Positions 34,659 to 43,218 of a stretch of 47,288 nt of DNA are shown here, one piece after another. The stretch is from Kribbella antibiotica (GTDB taxonomy: Bacteria; Actinomycetota; Actinomycetes; Propionibacteriales; Kribbellaceae). A program made the position numbers and the translations under genes. The stretch lies in the NCBI RefSeq assembly GCF_004349055.1, contig NZ_SMKX01000059.1, forward strand, positions 1 through 47,288. Direction: 5' to 3'. Each line of letters begins with the position of its first letter. The first letter of the stretch is position 1. The notes beneath the pieces are model-generated. The model was not told the DNA's origin. It searched no databases and worked only from the letters and a program-made list of their open reading frames with translations.

Positions 34659-35467
34659 CGGCGTTGGGCGCGGGCCGAGGCGAAGAGGCAGATGGCGGCG
34701 GCGGTCGACAGGTTGAGCGACTCGGCGCGGCCGTAGATGGGGACCTTGACGGAGTGGTCGACGAAGGCGTCGAAGCCGTCGGGGAGGCCGTGGGCCTCGT
34801 TGCCGAAGAGCCAGACGGTGGGTTTGGCGAGGGTGCCGTCGTCGATGCAGGTGTCCAGGTCGGTGGTGCCGTAGCCGTCGGCGGCCAGGACCTGGAGGCC
34901 TTGGGCCCGCCAGGTGGTGGCGGCTGCGGCGAGGTCGGCTTCGACTGTGATCGGCAGGTGGAAGATGCTGCCGACGCTGGCCCGGACGGCCTTCGGATTG
35001 TGCGGGTCGACCGACTCCGTGGACAGTACGACGGCATCCGCGCCGGCGGCGTCCGCCGTACGGATCAGGGTGCCGACGTTGCCGGGATCTCTGACCTGGA
35101 AGCCGGCGGCGACCAGACGAGCCGTCGGAAGGACCGCTTCCTCGAGCGAAACATCGACGAGGGAACAGACGGCGACGACACCTTGCGAGGTGACCGTCTC
35201 GCTGAGCGCCTCGACACCGGCACGATCGACGTCGAACCACGGGACGTCGGCAGCGGCGGCCAGGTCGCGCAGATCGCGATGCCGCGTTGCGACGGAAGGC
35301 TCGGCGTACACCTCGAGGACCAGTTCGCGATGCTCGAGAGCTTCGCGGACGGCCTGCGGGCCTTCGGCCAGGAAACGGCCGGTCTTGCGGCGGAACGCAC
35401 GAGTGGCGAGCCGCCGGGCCTGCTTGATCCGCACGGATTGCGCGGTCAGCAGGACAGGGCTCGCCAC
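34655..35467 (-). CDS. TrmH/SpoU-family RNA 2'-O-methyltransferase
   Basis: This roughly 270-residue SPOUT enzyme methylates a ribose in rRNA or tRNA using S-adenosylmethionine. An N-terminal RNA-binding domain (RKTGRFLAEGPQAVREALEH) is followed by the knotted SPOUT domain with FQVRDPGNVGTLIRTADAAG, AVRASVGSIFHLPI and the knot motif GNEAHGLP. The GTG at 35467 is my best start; the frame is open to 35704 but that extension overlaps rplT and makes no sense. The start lies about 30 nt after the rplT stop. Association with rplT in actinobacteria suggests an rRNA substrate, but this is inference. Confidence 0.85.
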   Translation of the reverse strand: MASPVLLTAQSVRIKQARRLATRAFRRKTGRFLAEGPQAVREALEHRELVLEVYAEPSVATRHRDLRDLAAAADVPWFDVDRAGVEALSETVTSQGVVAVCSLVDVSLEEAVLPTARLVAAGFQVRDPGNVGTLIRTADAAGADAVVLSTESVDPHNPKAVRASVGSIFHLPITVEADLAAAATTWRAQGLQVLAADGYGTTDLDTCIDDGTLAKPTVWLFGNEAHGLPDGFDAFVDHSVKVPIYGRAESLNLSTAAAICLFASARAQRR

Positions 35468-35496
35468 TCGATTGCTACGGCTGGGAACGGTAATGC

Positions 35497-35883
35497 TCAG
35501 GCCGAGGCGGCGGGCGCGTTGACGTCGGCCGGCAGCGCGGCCTTGGCCAGCTGCACGATCGCGGAGAACGCGGCCGGGTCGTTGACGGCCATGTCGGCGA
35601 GGATCTTGCGGTCCACGTCGATCTCGGCCAGGTGCAGACCCTGGATGAAACGGTTGTACGTCAGGTCCTCGGCGCGGACCGCAGCGTTGATGCGCTGGAT
35701 CCACAGCTTGCGGAAGTCGCCCTTGCGCGCCTTGCGGTCGCGGTAGGCGTAGACGAGCGAGTGGGTGACCTGCTCCTTGGCCTTGCGGTACAGGCGCGAG
35801 CGCTGGCCGCGGTAACCGCTGGCCTGCTCGAGTACGACCCGGCGCTTCTTGTGGGCGTTGACTGCCCGCTTCACGCGTGCCAT
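35497..35883 (-). CDS. rplT: 50S ribosomal protein L20
   Basis: L20 binds 23S rRNA early in large-subunit assembly. The 128-residue protein has the usual N-terminus MARVKRAVNAHKKRR, a helical RNA-binding extension, and the KLWIQRINAAVRAEDLTYNRF and GLHLAEIDVDRKILADMA core. The last 10 residues are a small Ala-rich tail. It is third in the infC-rpmI-rplT order shared by most bacteria. Confidence 0.98.
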   Translation of the reverse strand: MARVKRAVNAHKKRRVVLEQASGYRGQRSRLYRKAKEQVTHSLVYAYRDRKARKGDFRKLWIQRINAAVRAEDLTYNRFIQGLHLAEIDVDRKILADMAVNDPAAFSAIVQLAKAALPADVNAPAASA

Positions 35884-35977
35884 GAGGTGTTACTCCTTGG
35901 TTCTGCGCCGCGACCGGGCTGGGCCGGTACGGCGGATGTTCGGGGGAAGGGCCACGAGGCCCCGCGAGGCGGGAGCC

Positions 35978-36172
35978 TCAGATACCGAGAAGCTTCTTGG
36001 CCTTCTTGGCGAACGACGGTGCGACCTCGACCGTGCCGCTCAGCCGGCGCTTGCGCTTCGACGACTTCGCCTCGGCGAGGTGGCGAACACCGGTCTGCTC
36101 GCGGCGCAGCTTGCCCGAGCCCGTGACGCGGACGCGCTTCTTCATCCCCGAGTGGGTCTTCATCTTCGGCAT
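35978..36172 (-). CDS. rpmI: 50S ribosomal protein L35
   Basis: This 64-residue basic ribosomal protein has the standard N-terminus MPKMKTHSGMKKRVRVTGSG and the conserved RRLSGTVEV segment. It lies between infC and rplT with spacers of 84 and 94 nt. It is complete and of normal length. Confidence 0.98.
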   Translation of the reverse strand: MPKMKTHSGMKKRVRVTGSGKLRREQTGVRHLAEAKSSKRKRRLSGTVEVAPSFAKKAKKLLGI

Positions 36173-36256
36173 GGCTTGTGAACTCCTGAATCGTTCTTTC
36201 GTTGACTCGAACTCGGTGTGTGGTGCTCCGGCTGCTACCGCGGCCGGAGCGATCCG

Positions 36257-36946
36257 TCACTCCGGGTCGAGGTTGTCTGCCGGACCCTTCGGCTTCTTCG
36301 TGGCACCGGCGGCGATCTCGGCCTCGTGCGCCGCAACCTGCTCGGCGCGTTCGACGCGCTCCGCTTCCAGTTCGGCCTCTCGCTCGGCCTGCTTCTTCGC
36401 CTTCTCGGCATCCACGTCCACGCGCGCTTCGGACTTCTTCTTGTGAGGTCCGAGAACCATGATCATGTTCCGGCCGTCCTGGCGGGCGTTCGACTCCACG
36501 AAGCCGAGCTCGCTGACGTCCTCGGCCAGCCGCTGCAGCAGCCGGAAGCCGAGCTCCGGGCGCGACTGCTCGCGACCACGGAACATGATGGTGATCTTGA
36601 CCTTGTCCCCGGCACGGAGGAAGCGGACGACGTGACCCTTCTTGGTCTCGTAGTCGTGCGGGTCGATCTTCGGCCGCAGCTTCATCTCTTTGATGACGGT
36701 GTTGGTCTGGTTCCGGCGGGACTCGCGCGCCTTCTGCGCGGTCTCGTACTTGTACTTGCCGAAATCCATCAGCTTGCAGACCGGCGGGCGTGCCGTGGCT
36801 GCAACCTCGACCAGGTCGAGATCGGCTTCCTGTGCCAACCGCAGTGCGTCTTCGATCCGGACGATGCCTACCTGCTCACCGTTCGGTCCGACCAGCCGCA
36901 CCTCGGGAACGCGGATGCGCTCGTTGACGCGCAGTTCAATGGTGAT
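36257..36946 (-). CDS. infC: Translation initiation factor IF-3 with non-AUG start
   Basis: IF-3 binds the 30S subunit and proofreads start-codon selection. The N-domain (RVPEVRLVGPNGEQVGIV), helical linker and C-domain (VKITIMFRGREQSRPELGFRLL, then GRNMIMVLGPHKKK) are complete, followed by a charged Glu/Ala/Lys coiled tail of about 60 residues. No in-frame ATG, GTG or TTG has a ribosome site. A perfect AGGAGG (36951-36956 on the minus strand) lies 4 nt before ATC (36946) and 10 nt before ATT (36940). I chose ATC, giving 229 residues, but ATT is nearly as likely. Rare start codons on infC are known to give autoregulation. Confidence 0.93.
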   Translation of the reverse strand: MTIELRVNERIRVPEVRLVGPNGEQVGIVRIEDALRLAQEADLDLVEVAATARPPVCKLMDFGKYKYETAQKARESRRNQTNTVIKEMKLRPKIDPHDYETKKGHVVRFLRAGDKVKITIMFRGREQSRPELGFRLLQRLAEDVSELGFVESNARQDGRNMIMVLGPHKKKSEARVDVDAEKAKKQAEREAELEAERVERAEQVAAHEAEIAAGATKKPKGPADNLDPE

Positions 36947-37272
36947 GGGTCCTCCTGGGTTGTTCTGATTCCGGTACCACCTCTTCGCCGCTCGAGGTCT
37001 CCTCAAGAAACGACGAAGGCCTCCGTGCGACTAACACACGAAGGCCCCAACTCCCACTAGCACTGTCCCTGATCCACAACTACCAACCACAACTACTGCT
37101 GGTACGCCGTACGATCGCCAAGACCGGAGTCTCGGCGTGACCGGGACCCGCCGACTGTTCATCGACTGGGTGGGAGGTGGCCCTCCGCTTGGATCCAACC
37201 ACCGGAGCTTCACGAGTATTCCACCCATGGGGCACCGCCGGACCAGATCGGTCGCTGTGTAACAGTAACACC
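36947..37272. other. infC leader and divergent promoter region
   Basis: This 326-nt region separates infC (leftward) from the DUF1844 gene (rightward). It holds the infC ribosome site, the terminator-like hairpin at 37018-37046 and probably both promoters. No further ORF with a ribosome site is seen. The DUF1844 ATG at 37273 lacks a Shine-Dalgarno sequence, and AACAGT/TAACAG ends 6-7 nt before it, consistent with leaderless initiation. Confidence 0.5.
37018..37046 (-). promoter_or_regulatory. Terminator-like hairpin (attenuator) in the infC leader
   Basis: On the minus strand, GGCCUUCGUGU pairs with GCACGGAGGCC (11 positions including two G-U wobbles) around a 7-nt loop, followed directly by UUCGUCGUUUCUU. 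This is the most classical intrinsic-terminator shape in the window, and it lies about 60 nt upstream of the infC Shine-Dalgarno sequence. Such leaders control the infC-rpmI-rplT operon in other bacteria, often through L20 or antitermination. Confidence 0.6.
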
Positions 37273-37638
37273 ATGACCGACGACGTCTCCACTCCGCAGC
37301 TTGCAACCGCCTCCCGCGACATCGCCGAGGTGCCCAGCGTGGAGATCATCTCGACGGCCGCCCTGCACCTGCTGAGCGCAGCCGCCGTCAACCTCGGCCT
37401 GGCCGAGGACCTGCCCGACCACAAGGACCTCGACGAGGCCCGCTCGCTGATCGACGCGCTCGCCGGCCTGCTCGACGCGGCCGCACCGTCCCTGGGTCAC
37501 CACCACGCAGCTCCGCTCCGCGACGGCCTCCGTTCACTGCAGCTCGCCTTCAAGGAAGCCTCCAGTATTCCCGACGAGCCCGGGGCCGGCCCCGGTGAGA
37601 AGTACACCGGGGCCGTTTACCCCTCCGCTGCCCACTGA
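37273..37638 (+). CDS. DUF1844 family protein
   Basis: This 121-residue protein belongs to the DUF1844 family, typically found divergent from or near infC in actinobacteria. The core SVEIISTAALHLLSAAAVNLGLAEDLPDHKDLDEARSLIDALAGLL (outline; about 25-72) is the domain: helical, with an alternating hydrophobic pattern. Function is unknown. The predicted ATG at 37273 has no ribosome site and is probably leaderless. A perfect 10-bp hairpin is embedded in its last 17 codons. Confidence 0.85.
   Translation: MTDDVSTPQLATASRDIAEVPSVEIISTAALHLLSAAAVNLGLAEDLPDHKDLDEARSLIDALAGLLDAAAPSLGHHHAAPLRDGLRSLQLAFKEASSIPDEPGAGPGEKYTGAVYPSAAH
37588..37614. terminator. Perfect hairpin at the DUF1844/RiPP operon boundary
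   Basis: GGCCCCGGTG (37588-37597) and CACCGGGGCC (37605-37614) form a perfect 10-bp stem with a 7-nt loop. It lies inside the 3' coding end of the DUF1844 gene and about 31 nt beyond the stop of the cupin oxygenase that ends the convergent RiPP operon. It could terminate transcription from either side. Confidence 0.5.
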
Positions 37639-37644
37639 CCGCAG

Positions 37645-38847
37645 TCAGGCGCGGACGGCGAGACCTGTGCGCAGGAGAAGACTGACCAGCTCCAGCGCTT
37701 CGGTCTCATCGAGTTCGAGGGCCTGCCCCGTCCAGGGGGTTGAGGAGTCGGCGGTGAGGAGCTCGGCGACTACTCGGGCGGGGGCGTTCTCGAACTCGAC
37801 AATGGAGTCGCCGAGGTGAACTCGGAGACGGCCGTCGGCCGTCCAGTCGACACCGGCCGCCGACTCGGCGACCGTACGGACCTGCGTGTCCAGAGTGGGC
37901 GCAGGCAAGAAGTTGTCCATCGGGTGCCGGCTGGACTCCAGTGAGAACCGCCGGTAGGTGTCAGCCAGCTCGGAGTTCTCTGCAGGCTGTTCCGACAGCG
38001 CACTGAAATGCTCGGCCAGCAGCTTGGTCGTAGTGGCCAGTGCCTCGGCGCGCAGGTCGGCAGAGCGACCGAAGCCCCACGGCAGCTCGGCACGGAAGGC
38101 CCGCTCCGAGCCGAGCGCCCGGATCAGCTCCCCCGCCAGCCAGTACGGCGTCAGTGTCGGGAACGAGAAGCTGACGTGCAGCGAGTGGTCGTCGGTCGCG
38201 AACCCGTTGTGGATCCAGCCGCGCGGAATCCACAGGCTGTCGCCGGGCTCAAGCATCACCTCGAGGAACGGCGTACCGGTCTTGAGGCGGTCCCACTCGG
38301 CTTCGGTCACCTTGGAGCCGTCCCACGGCTGGTTCTCCAGCGGGTCGTTGTAGACCGGCGCATGCAGCTGCCAGGTCTTGCTGCCAGCGGTCTGCACGAT
38401 CAGCACCGAGTGGGTGTCGTAGTGGTGCGCGAAACCCTGGCTGCCGGATGGAGTGAGGTAGGCGTTCGCACTGATCGGCAGTCCGGTCTCGTGGCTGAGC
38501 CGACGGCACAGGTCGCCGATCGGCTTCCACGTGCGGTGCAGCGACTCGAGCACAGTGGTCGCACCTGCTCCGATGTACGCCGAGACCTTCGTTGTGCGCA
38601 CTACCTCCGCGAAACCGGGCTGGATCGGCTGACCGGCCCAGGTGTACGCCGCGGGTGCGACGCGCTGGCCGTCCTTCACCATGCTCACCATCTGGCGCTG
38701 CAGCGAGCCGTGGTCGATCAGCTCGCCCACTGCGGCCAGGCCGAAGTCGAGTGTGGAGGAGCCGCGCCAGGCGACCGCCTCGGTCGGTGGGTGGTCCAGG
38801 AAGTCAGCTGCATCAGGAATCAGGCTGGAAAGGGCTTCGGTACGCAT
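37645..38847 (-). CDS. JmjC/cupin-4 2-oxoglutarate-dependent oxygenase, RiPP tailoring
   Basis: This 400-residue protein resembles the ROXA/YcfD cupin-4 branch of JmjC oxygenases, which hydroxylate ribosomal proteins. The iron ligands are visible as HYD (His142, Asp144) in FAHHYDTHSVLIVQTAGSK and His213 in GDSLWIPRGWIHNG; the cupin core spans about 90-235, followed by a C-terminal helical and winged-helix-like region. It is the last gene of the lanthipeptide operon, 12 nt after the exporter stop, with GGAG about 9 nt before the ATG. The likely role is hydroxylation of the precursor core, whose candidates include His21, Asp23 and Asn30. Role in the peptide pathway is inferred from position. 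Confidence 0.8.
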   Translation of the reverse strand: MRTEALSSLIPDAADFLDHPPTEAVAWRGSSTLDFGLAAVGELIDHGSLQRQMVSMVKDGQRVAPAAYTWAGQPIQPGFAEVVRTTKVSAYIGAGATTVLESLHRTWKPIGDLCRRLSHETGLPISANAYLTPSGSQGFAHHYDTHSVLIVQTAGSKTWQLHAPVYNDPLENQPWDGSKVTEAEWDRLKTGTPFLEVMLEPGDSLWIPRGWIHNGFATDDHSLHVSFSFPTLTPYWLAGELIRALGSERAFRAELPWGFGRSADLRAEALATTTKLLAEHFSALSEQPAENSELADTYRRFSLESSRHPMDNFLPAPTLDTQVRTVAESAAGVDWTADGRLRVHLGDSIVEFENAPARVVAELLTADSSTPWTGQALELDETEALELVSLLLRTGLAVRA

Positions 38848-38859
38848 GTTCTGGTCTCC

Positions 38860-40092
38860 TCACACCACTACCGGACGGGATGCCACCGGTTCAGGTGACA
38901 GTTGGGCCCGGACCGGCCGGGCCAGAGTGAACAGGACGGCACCCGCCAGCGCGGCGGCCATCACGCCGTACGCCGGGCCTGGCCCGTGGTACTGCATCAG
39001 CCAGCCCATGACGAGGGTGCTGACCGGGTAGAACAGTGAGCCGACCAGCGTCATGGTGCTCTGGGCCCGCGCCATCATCGAGTCGTCAATGACGTCGTAG
39101 ACCTGCGCAGTCATCGCGATGATGAGGACCGGAGCGGTCGCGCCAAGCAGTGCGAGCGCACCAACCACCACAGGCATCGACGGCACGATGGCCACTGCCG
39201 TGACTGCCCCAGCCACCACCAGTCCGCCAACCACCACAGCCCGGAACGCGCCTGTCGCAACCAGCTTCGGTGCGATCAGTGATCCGAGCAGTGCGCCCGC
39301 AGCAACGACTGCAGACATCGCACCGATCACCGCGGCCGGTGTCTCCAGACTGACCAGCATCGGCACCATTCCGAAGAACGCTGCGGCCGTAGCGAAGTTC
39401 AGCACCGCGGACCAGATCGTCAGCGTTCGCAGGAAGGGCTGGGTGAACACGTACCTCAGCCCCGCCCACATGTCTGTGGTCAGCCGTTCTTTCGAGGCAT
39501 TCCGACCACCGAGGCCGGCCGAGATCCGGTAGACCAGGTAGGTGCACAGTACGAAGGTGACCGCGTTGATCGCGAACGGGATCCAGTGCGCGACGGCGTA
39601 CAGTCCACCGCCGACCGCCGGGCCCAGGAGACTGGCGGCGTACGAGCGAGACTCGTTCAGGGAAACGGCTTTCGTGATGTCGTCCGGTCGGACCAGGTGT
39701 CGCAGTGCGGCGGCCAGCGACGGGTTGTAGATCGAACTGACCAGACCGTCGACCACACCGACGATGACGAGCGGCCAGACCGACGCGACACCGGTGAAGA
39801 CCGCTACTGCCAGCACAGCCCACAACACTGCGCGGATCAGGTCGACCAGGATCATCACTCGGCGCCGGTCCCATCGGTCGGCGAGTGCACCGGCTGGGAG
39901 CCGGGCCACGTTCAGCACTATCAGCCGGACCGTGAGCAACGCACCGGCCCAGAGGACCGACCCTGTCAGATCCAGCACCAGCAGCGGGATGCACACGTCA
40001 CTAACGCGCGCACCCAGCGCTGTCAGCGCCTGACCCCACCAGAACCGGCTGAAATCCCGGTTGTCACGTAGCAACTCGGTCCGGGAAGTCAT
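38860..40092 (-). CDS. MFS transporter, probable peptide exporter
   Basis: This 410-residue, 12-segment major facilitator protein resembles the EntS-like MFS_3 group that exports siderophores and macrolides (GQALTALGARVSDVCIPLLVLDLTG in outline; GALADRWDRRRVM loop 2-3). The ATG at 40092 overlaps the decarboxylase stop as ATGA, and the oxygenase gene follows by 12 nt, so it belongs to the RiPP operon. Class III lanthipeptide clusters more often use ABC exporters; an MFS protein here probably exports the mature peptide and gives self-protection. That role is inferred. Confidence 0.85.
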   Translation of the reverse strand: MTSRTELLRDNRDFSRFWWGQALTALGARVSDVCIPLLVLDLTGSVLWAGALLTVRLIVLNVARLPAGALADRWDRRRVMILVDLIRAVLWAVLAVAVFTGVASVWPLVIVGVVDGLVSSIYNPSLAAALRHLVRPDDITKAVSLNESRSYAASLLGPAVGGGLYAVAHWIPFAINAVTFVLCTYLVYRISAGLGGRNASKERLTTDMWAGLRYVFTQPFLRTLTIWSAVLNFATAAAFFGMVPMLVSLETPAAVIGAMSAVVAAGALLGSLIAPKLVATGAFRAVVVGGLVVAGAVTAVAIVPSMPVVVGALALLGATAPVLIIAMTAQVYDVIDDSMMARAQSTMTLVGSLFYPVSTLVMGWLMQYHGPGPAYGVMAAALAGAVLFTLARPVRAQLSPEPVASRPVVV

Positions 40093-40643
40093 GCTGCTGC
40101 AATCAGGTTTCGCCACTGCCCAGCGATCACAGCAGCGGTTCGCACCGGGGGCGGCATCGCCTTACTGGGCTCGAATTCGCCGCTCCATAGCGTGAGTACC
40201 TCAGTGTCCTCAGGAGACACCACGACCACGTCCTGCTCTCGCAGCGAACGGACCGCCTGCTGGGTGGTGCGCGCCTGCCACATCCGCGGGTTCATGTGCG
40301 GGAACACGATCCGCGGTGCCGGAGTGGCCAACATCGCGGTCAGTGCGGGCGACGACGCCAGTCCGAGCGCAGCCGAGACCAGGAAGTTCGCTGAGCACGG
40401 TGCGACCACGAAAAGCCTGGCCTGGTTGGCGAAAGCGACCGGGTTCACCACCGGTCCGTGCGGCTCGATCACCTCGTCAGCGATCAGCGCAACCGCCGAC
40501 GGCTGCACGAAGGTCAGCGACGAGTGCGTGAGCATCACCGACAGCGGTCCGCTCACCTCACGACGCCAGTGCGCCAAGTGCGACACCAGGTCCAGCGCAG
40601 CGCTCGCACCGGTGCACACAACAGCCAGACGATCACCCGGCAT
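40089..40643 (-). CDS. LanD-type flavoprotein cysteine decarboxylase (HFCD family)
   Basis: This 184-residue protein belongs to the homo-oligomeric flavin-containing Cys decarboxylases (EpiD, MrsD, MicD). It oxidatively decarboxylates a C-terminal cysteine to an enethiolate. Family hallmarks are the phosphate-binding TGASAAL (11-17), the active-site histidine His62 in EPHGPVVNP, the PASANT-like PCSAN at 82-86 and the substrate-clamp motif PHMNPRMW at 115-122. The predicted precursor ends in Cys, exactly what LanD needs. I start at the ATG at 40643, which overlaps the synthetase 3' end by 11 bp; the longer frame to 40694 runs into that gene. Confidence 0.9.
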   Translation of the reverse strand: MPGDRLAVVCTGASAALDLVSHLAHWRREVSGPLSVMLTHSSLTFVQPSAVALIADEVIEPHGPVVNPVAFANQARLFVVAPCSANFLVSAALGLASSPALTAMLATPAPRIVFPHMNPRMWQARTTQQAVRSLREQDVVVVSPEDTEVLTLWSGEFEPSKAMPPPVRTAAVIAGQWRNLIAAA

Positions 40644-43194
40644 GGCTAAGCACCCCCGCCGGCCGACCGAAGCGTACGTCGAGCGTGTCGCCACCGTTCT
40701 GCAACCGGTGCAGCGTCATCGCGACACCAGCACTGCCGGACGCGACATCGCAGCTCTGCCGCATCAGTCCGTCACCAGGGAAGCCTGTTCCGGATGCATC
40801 CTCACAACGCAGTGAGGTGATCTGTTCAACCAGTCTGCCGATCGTCTCGTCCACAGTGGCCGCATCGTCCGGCAGTGCTGCCTTGGCTTCGAGCAGGAAC
40901 TCGATGAGCCCGCTCATCCCGGCGAAGTACCCGGGGTTCACCGTGAACGGCATCCCGACACCCCGCACGATCGACCAGAGCGGATCGACCAGCGTCTCGT
41001 CACCAGTCAGTCGCAGGTGATGCGCGACGGCCAGGCCGACACCGGAGCCACCACGGACGACGTACGGCTCAAAAGGCGAGCTGCCCGTGTAGGCACCGAA
41101 TCCGATACCCCCGTTGAACCGCGGCCGCCCCTGCGCCAGGTCGAAGCCGAGCGCCCGGCGTCCCATCTTCACCAGGAACGAGTCGCCAACAGCGACCCCC
41201 AGCTCAGTCAGGTACGTCGCTACTCCCGCCGAACCGTGCATCAGCCCAAGCGGATGCGGATCCGCCTGCTGCCACCACAACCCGGTGCCGTCATCAGAGG
41301 CGCTGTCGATGAGCCGGTCGGCAATCGCTCGCGCCTGGTCGAGGTGCTCCGATGAACCGGTCAGCCGGTGTGCGTACAGCTGCGCAACGCCTACACCGGC
41401 CAGTCCGGTCGCCAGTCCGCCGCGCTTGTCGCCACTGAGCGCCTCAGCCGTCGCACCGGCCAGTAGACCGCGGTCGTCGAGGCCTAGCTCCAGCAATGCG
41501 AGTCCGATGCCGGCACGACCGACGTACAGGCCCATCGGTAGCGGGCGGTTCTCATCGAGCCGTGCGACCAGCCAGTCCGTGCACTCTGCATCCACCGAAC
41601 CGTCCAGCAGGTGCAGCGCACGCAGTACGCCAGCAGCGCCGTACGCGAGTGAGAGCGTGTTGCTCTGGAACTGCTCCGGGTGGCCCGGGAACAACCTGTC
41701 CCGTCGCTCCGGAGTCGCAGCCGCCCGCAGACCGCGGAGGGTGTCTGCCAGCAGGTCCGCCGGCTCCTCCGTTACCTCCGGCAGACCGAGACGCTCCGGC
41801 AGGCCGCTGAGGGGGATGTCGAGCTGACGGGAGGTGACCGCAAGGGCCCGGCTGAACGCCTCAGGGCGGAAGGCGAGCAGGGCGTTGCGGGGCATGACCG
41901 TCGCGGCTTCGATCGCGTCGACGCCGTACGCGAGGTACGCCGCGTCACTCCCCCAGGCGGCCGTTCCCGGCTCGGGGGCGAAACCACTGGTGCGTGGGTA
42001 CTGCGCAGGGTCCGATCCGACCGGGCGGCAGGCCTCGAAGTCGACCAGCCGCACCGTCTCGTCGTCGTCGATCATGATGTTCGTGAGCGAGACATCGGAG
42101 TACACGATGCCGTGCTCAAGACAGGTCGCCAGTGCGGTCCGGATCTGCTCCAGGATCGTCTGTGCGCGGGCCGGGTAAGACGGGTCCGGCTTGCCAACAG
42201 CGAACGGGTGGTTGCGGGACAGCCAGACCTGCATGGTGATTCCAGGCACCTTGGACTGCACCAGGAAGGTGTGCTCCCACACTGTCACCAGCTCTACGCC
42301 GTCCGGTGCAACACCGGTGCCTGAGAGCTTCTGAAGGTAGTCGTACTCGCGCTGCAACCGCTCCGGCGCATCTGAGCCGTCCGGCGCGAAGGCGGTGTGC
42401 GGACGCGCCTCCTTCAGCACGTACTCCGCCCCGTCCGGACCGGTCGCCAGATAGACGCCGCCGGCCGGCGAGTGCCGCAGTACCGACTTGATCTTGTAGC
42501 GCTTGAGCAGACCGGTCGGGTCAGCCGGCGGAGCGTCAACTGCGGCCGGTACGGCGAACGGGTCCTCAGCAACCCAGGAGGGCAGGGTGAACGTGGGGGT
42601 GCGGGAGTCGTTCCACGGCTTACCGTCGGGTCCGGTGACCACAGAGCTCGGGTAGCCGTCGTCATCGATGCCAGGGGGCTTGCGGAAGGTGCCGTAGCGG
42701 TACTGCACCACATCGCTGCCCGGGTACCGGCGGTCGGTCAGAACGTGCGCACCGTGCAGGTCGCCGAGCCGGGCGCTGAAGCGCTCAGCCAGCTCGCGAG
42801 CGTGCTCCTCGGACAGCGGGTAGACAGTCACCGCCTTGCCGGCGCCGCCACGCGACCACCAGCGCGCCAGCTGGGCCAGTCCGAGCTCCGGGGAGCGGAT
42901 GACCTTGAAGCTGAACGAGTCGATGAGGTACTCGTCGATCACTGCGTTCATGAGCGTGGCCAGGTCGTCCGGGCGGGCTGCCAGGTGCAGCTTCCAGCCG
43001 TACTCCGGCAGTTCGGTGAGAGGCCGGTCCAGGCAGCGCGCCCAGATGCCGACACCGTCGAGGACGGCCGCCTTGTCGCCGACCCGCTCGCGCAGGAGCT
43101 CCAGGAACGCGCCCGGTTCGGAGGACCGCTCGACGCGGTCGTAGTACTGCGGGTCACTGATCGTGTAGGCCCGGAACGAGTCGATCATCGGCAT
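40633..43194 (-). CDS. Class III lanthipeptide synthetase (LanKC)
   Basis: This 853-residue, three-domain enzyme phosphorylates Ser/Thr in the precursor, eliminates phosphate and guides cyclisation. An N-terminal lyase domain (about 1-220) is followed by a Ser/Thr kinase domain (about 230-500) with Lys261 in YVLKEA, the catalytic-loop YSDVSLTN (Asp367) and the DFG-like VDFEA (Asp385). The C-terminal LanC-like cyclase covers about 505-853 with repeated GxxG motifs. The Cys-Cys-His zinc ligands of LanC are not seen (no CHG motif), as expected for class III. I chose the ATG at 43194 (MPMIDSF) with AGAGGGG just upstream, rather than 43242. Confidence 0.93.
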   Translation of the reverse strand: MPMIDSFRAYTISDPQYYDRVERSSEPGAFLELLRERVGDKAAVLDGVGIWARCLDRPLTELPEYGWKLHLAARPDDLATLMNAVIDEYLIDSFSFKVIRSPELGLAQLARWWSRGGAGKAVTVYPLSEEHARELAERFSARLGDLHGAHVLTDRRYPGSDVVQYRYGTFRKPPGIDDDGYPSSVVTGPDGKPWNDSRTPTFTLPSWVAEDPFAVPAAVDAPPADPTGLLKRYKIKSVLRHSPAGGVYLATGPDGAEYVLKEARPHTAFAPDGSDAPERLQREYDYLQKLSGTGVAPDGVELVTVWEHTFLVQSKVPGITMQVWLSRNHPFAVGKPDPSYPARAQTILEQIRTALATCLEHGIVYSDVSLTNIMIDDDETVRLVDFEACRPVGSDPAQYPRTSGFAPEPGTAAWGSDAAYLAYGVDAIEAATVMPRNALLAFRPEAFSRALAVTSRQLDIPLSGLPERLGLPEVTEEPADLLADTLRGLRAAATPERRDRLFPGHPEQFQSNTLSLAYGAAGVLRALHLLDGSVDAECTDWLVARLDENRPLPMGLYVGRAGIGLALLELGLDDRGLLAGATAEALSGDKRGGLATGLAGVGVAQLYAHRLTGSSEHLDQARAIADRLIDSASDDGTGLWWQQADPHPLGLMHGSAGVATYLTELGVAVGDSFLVKMGRRALGFDLAQGRPRFNGGIGFGAYTGSSPFEPYVVRGGSGVGLAVAHHLRLTGDETLVDPLWSIVRGVGMPFTVNPGYFAGMSGLIEFLLEAKAALPDDAATVDETIGRLVEQITSLRCEDASGTGFPGDGLMRQSCDVASGSAGVAMTLHRLQNGGDTLDVRFGRPAGVLSHAG

Positions 43195-43218
43195 TGCGCC
43201 CCTCTCAGGACAGACGGA

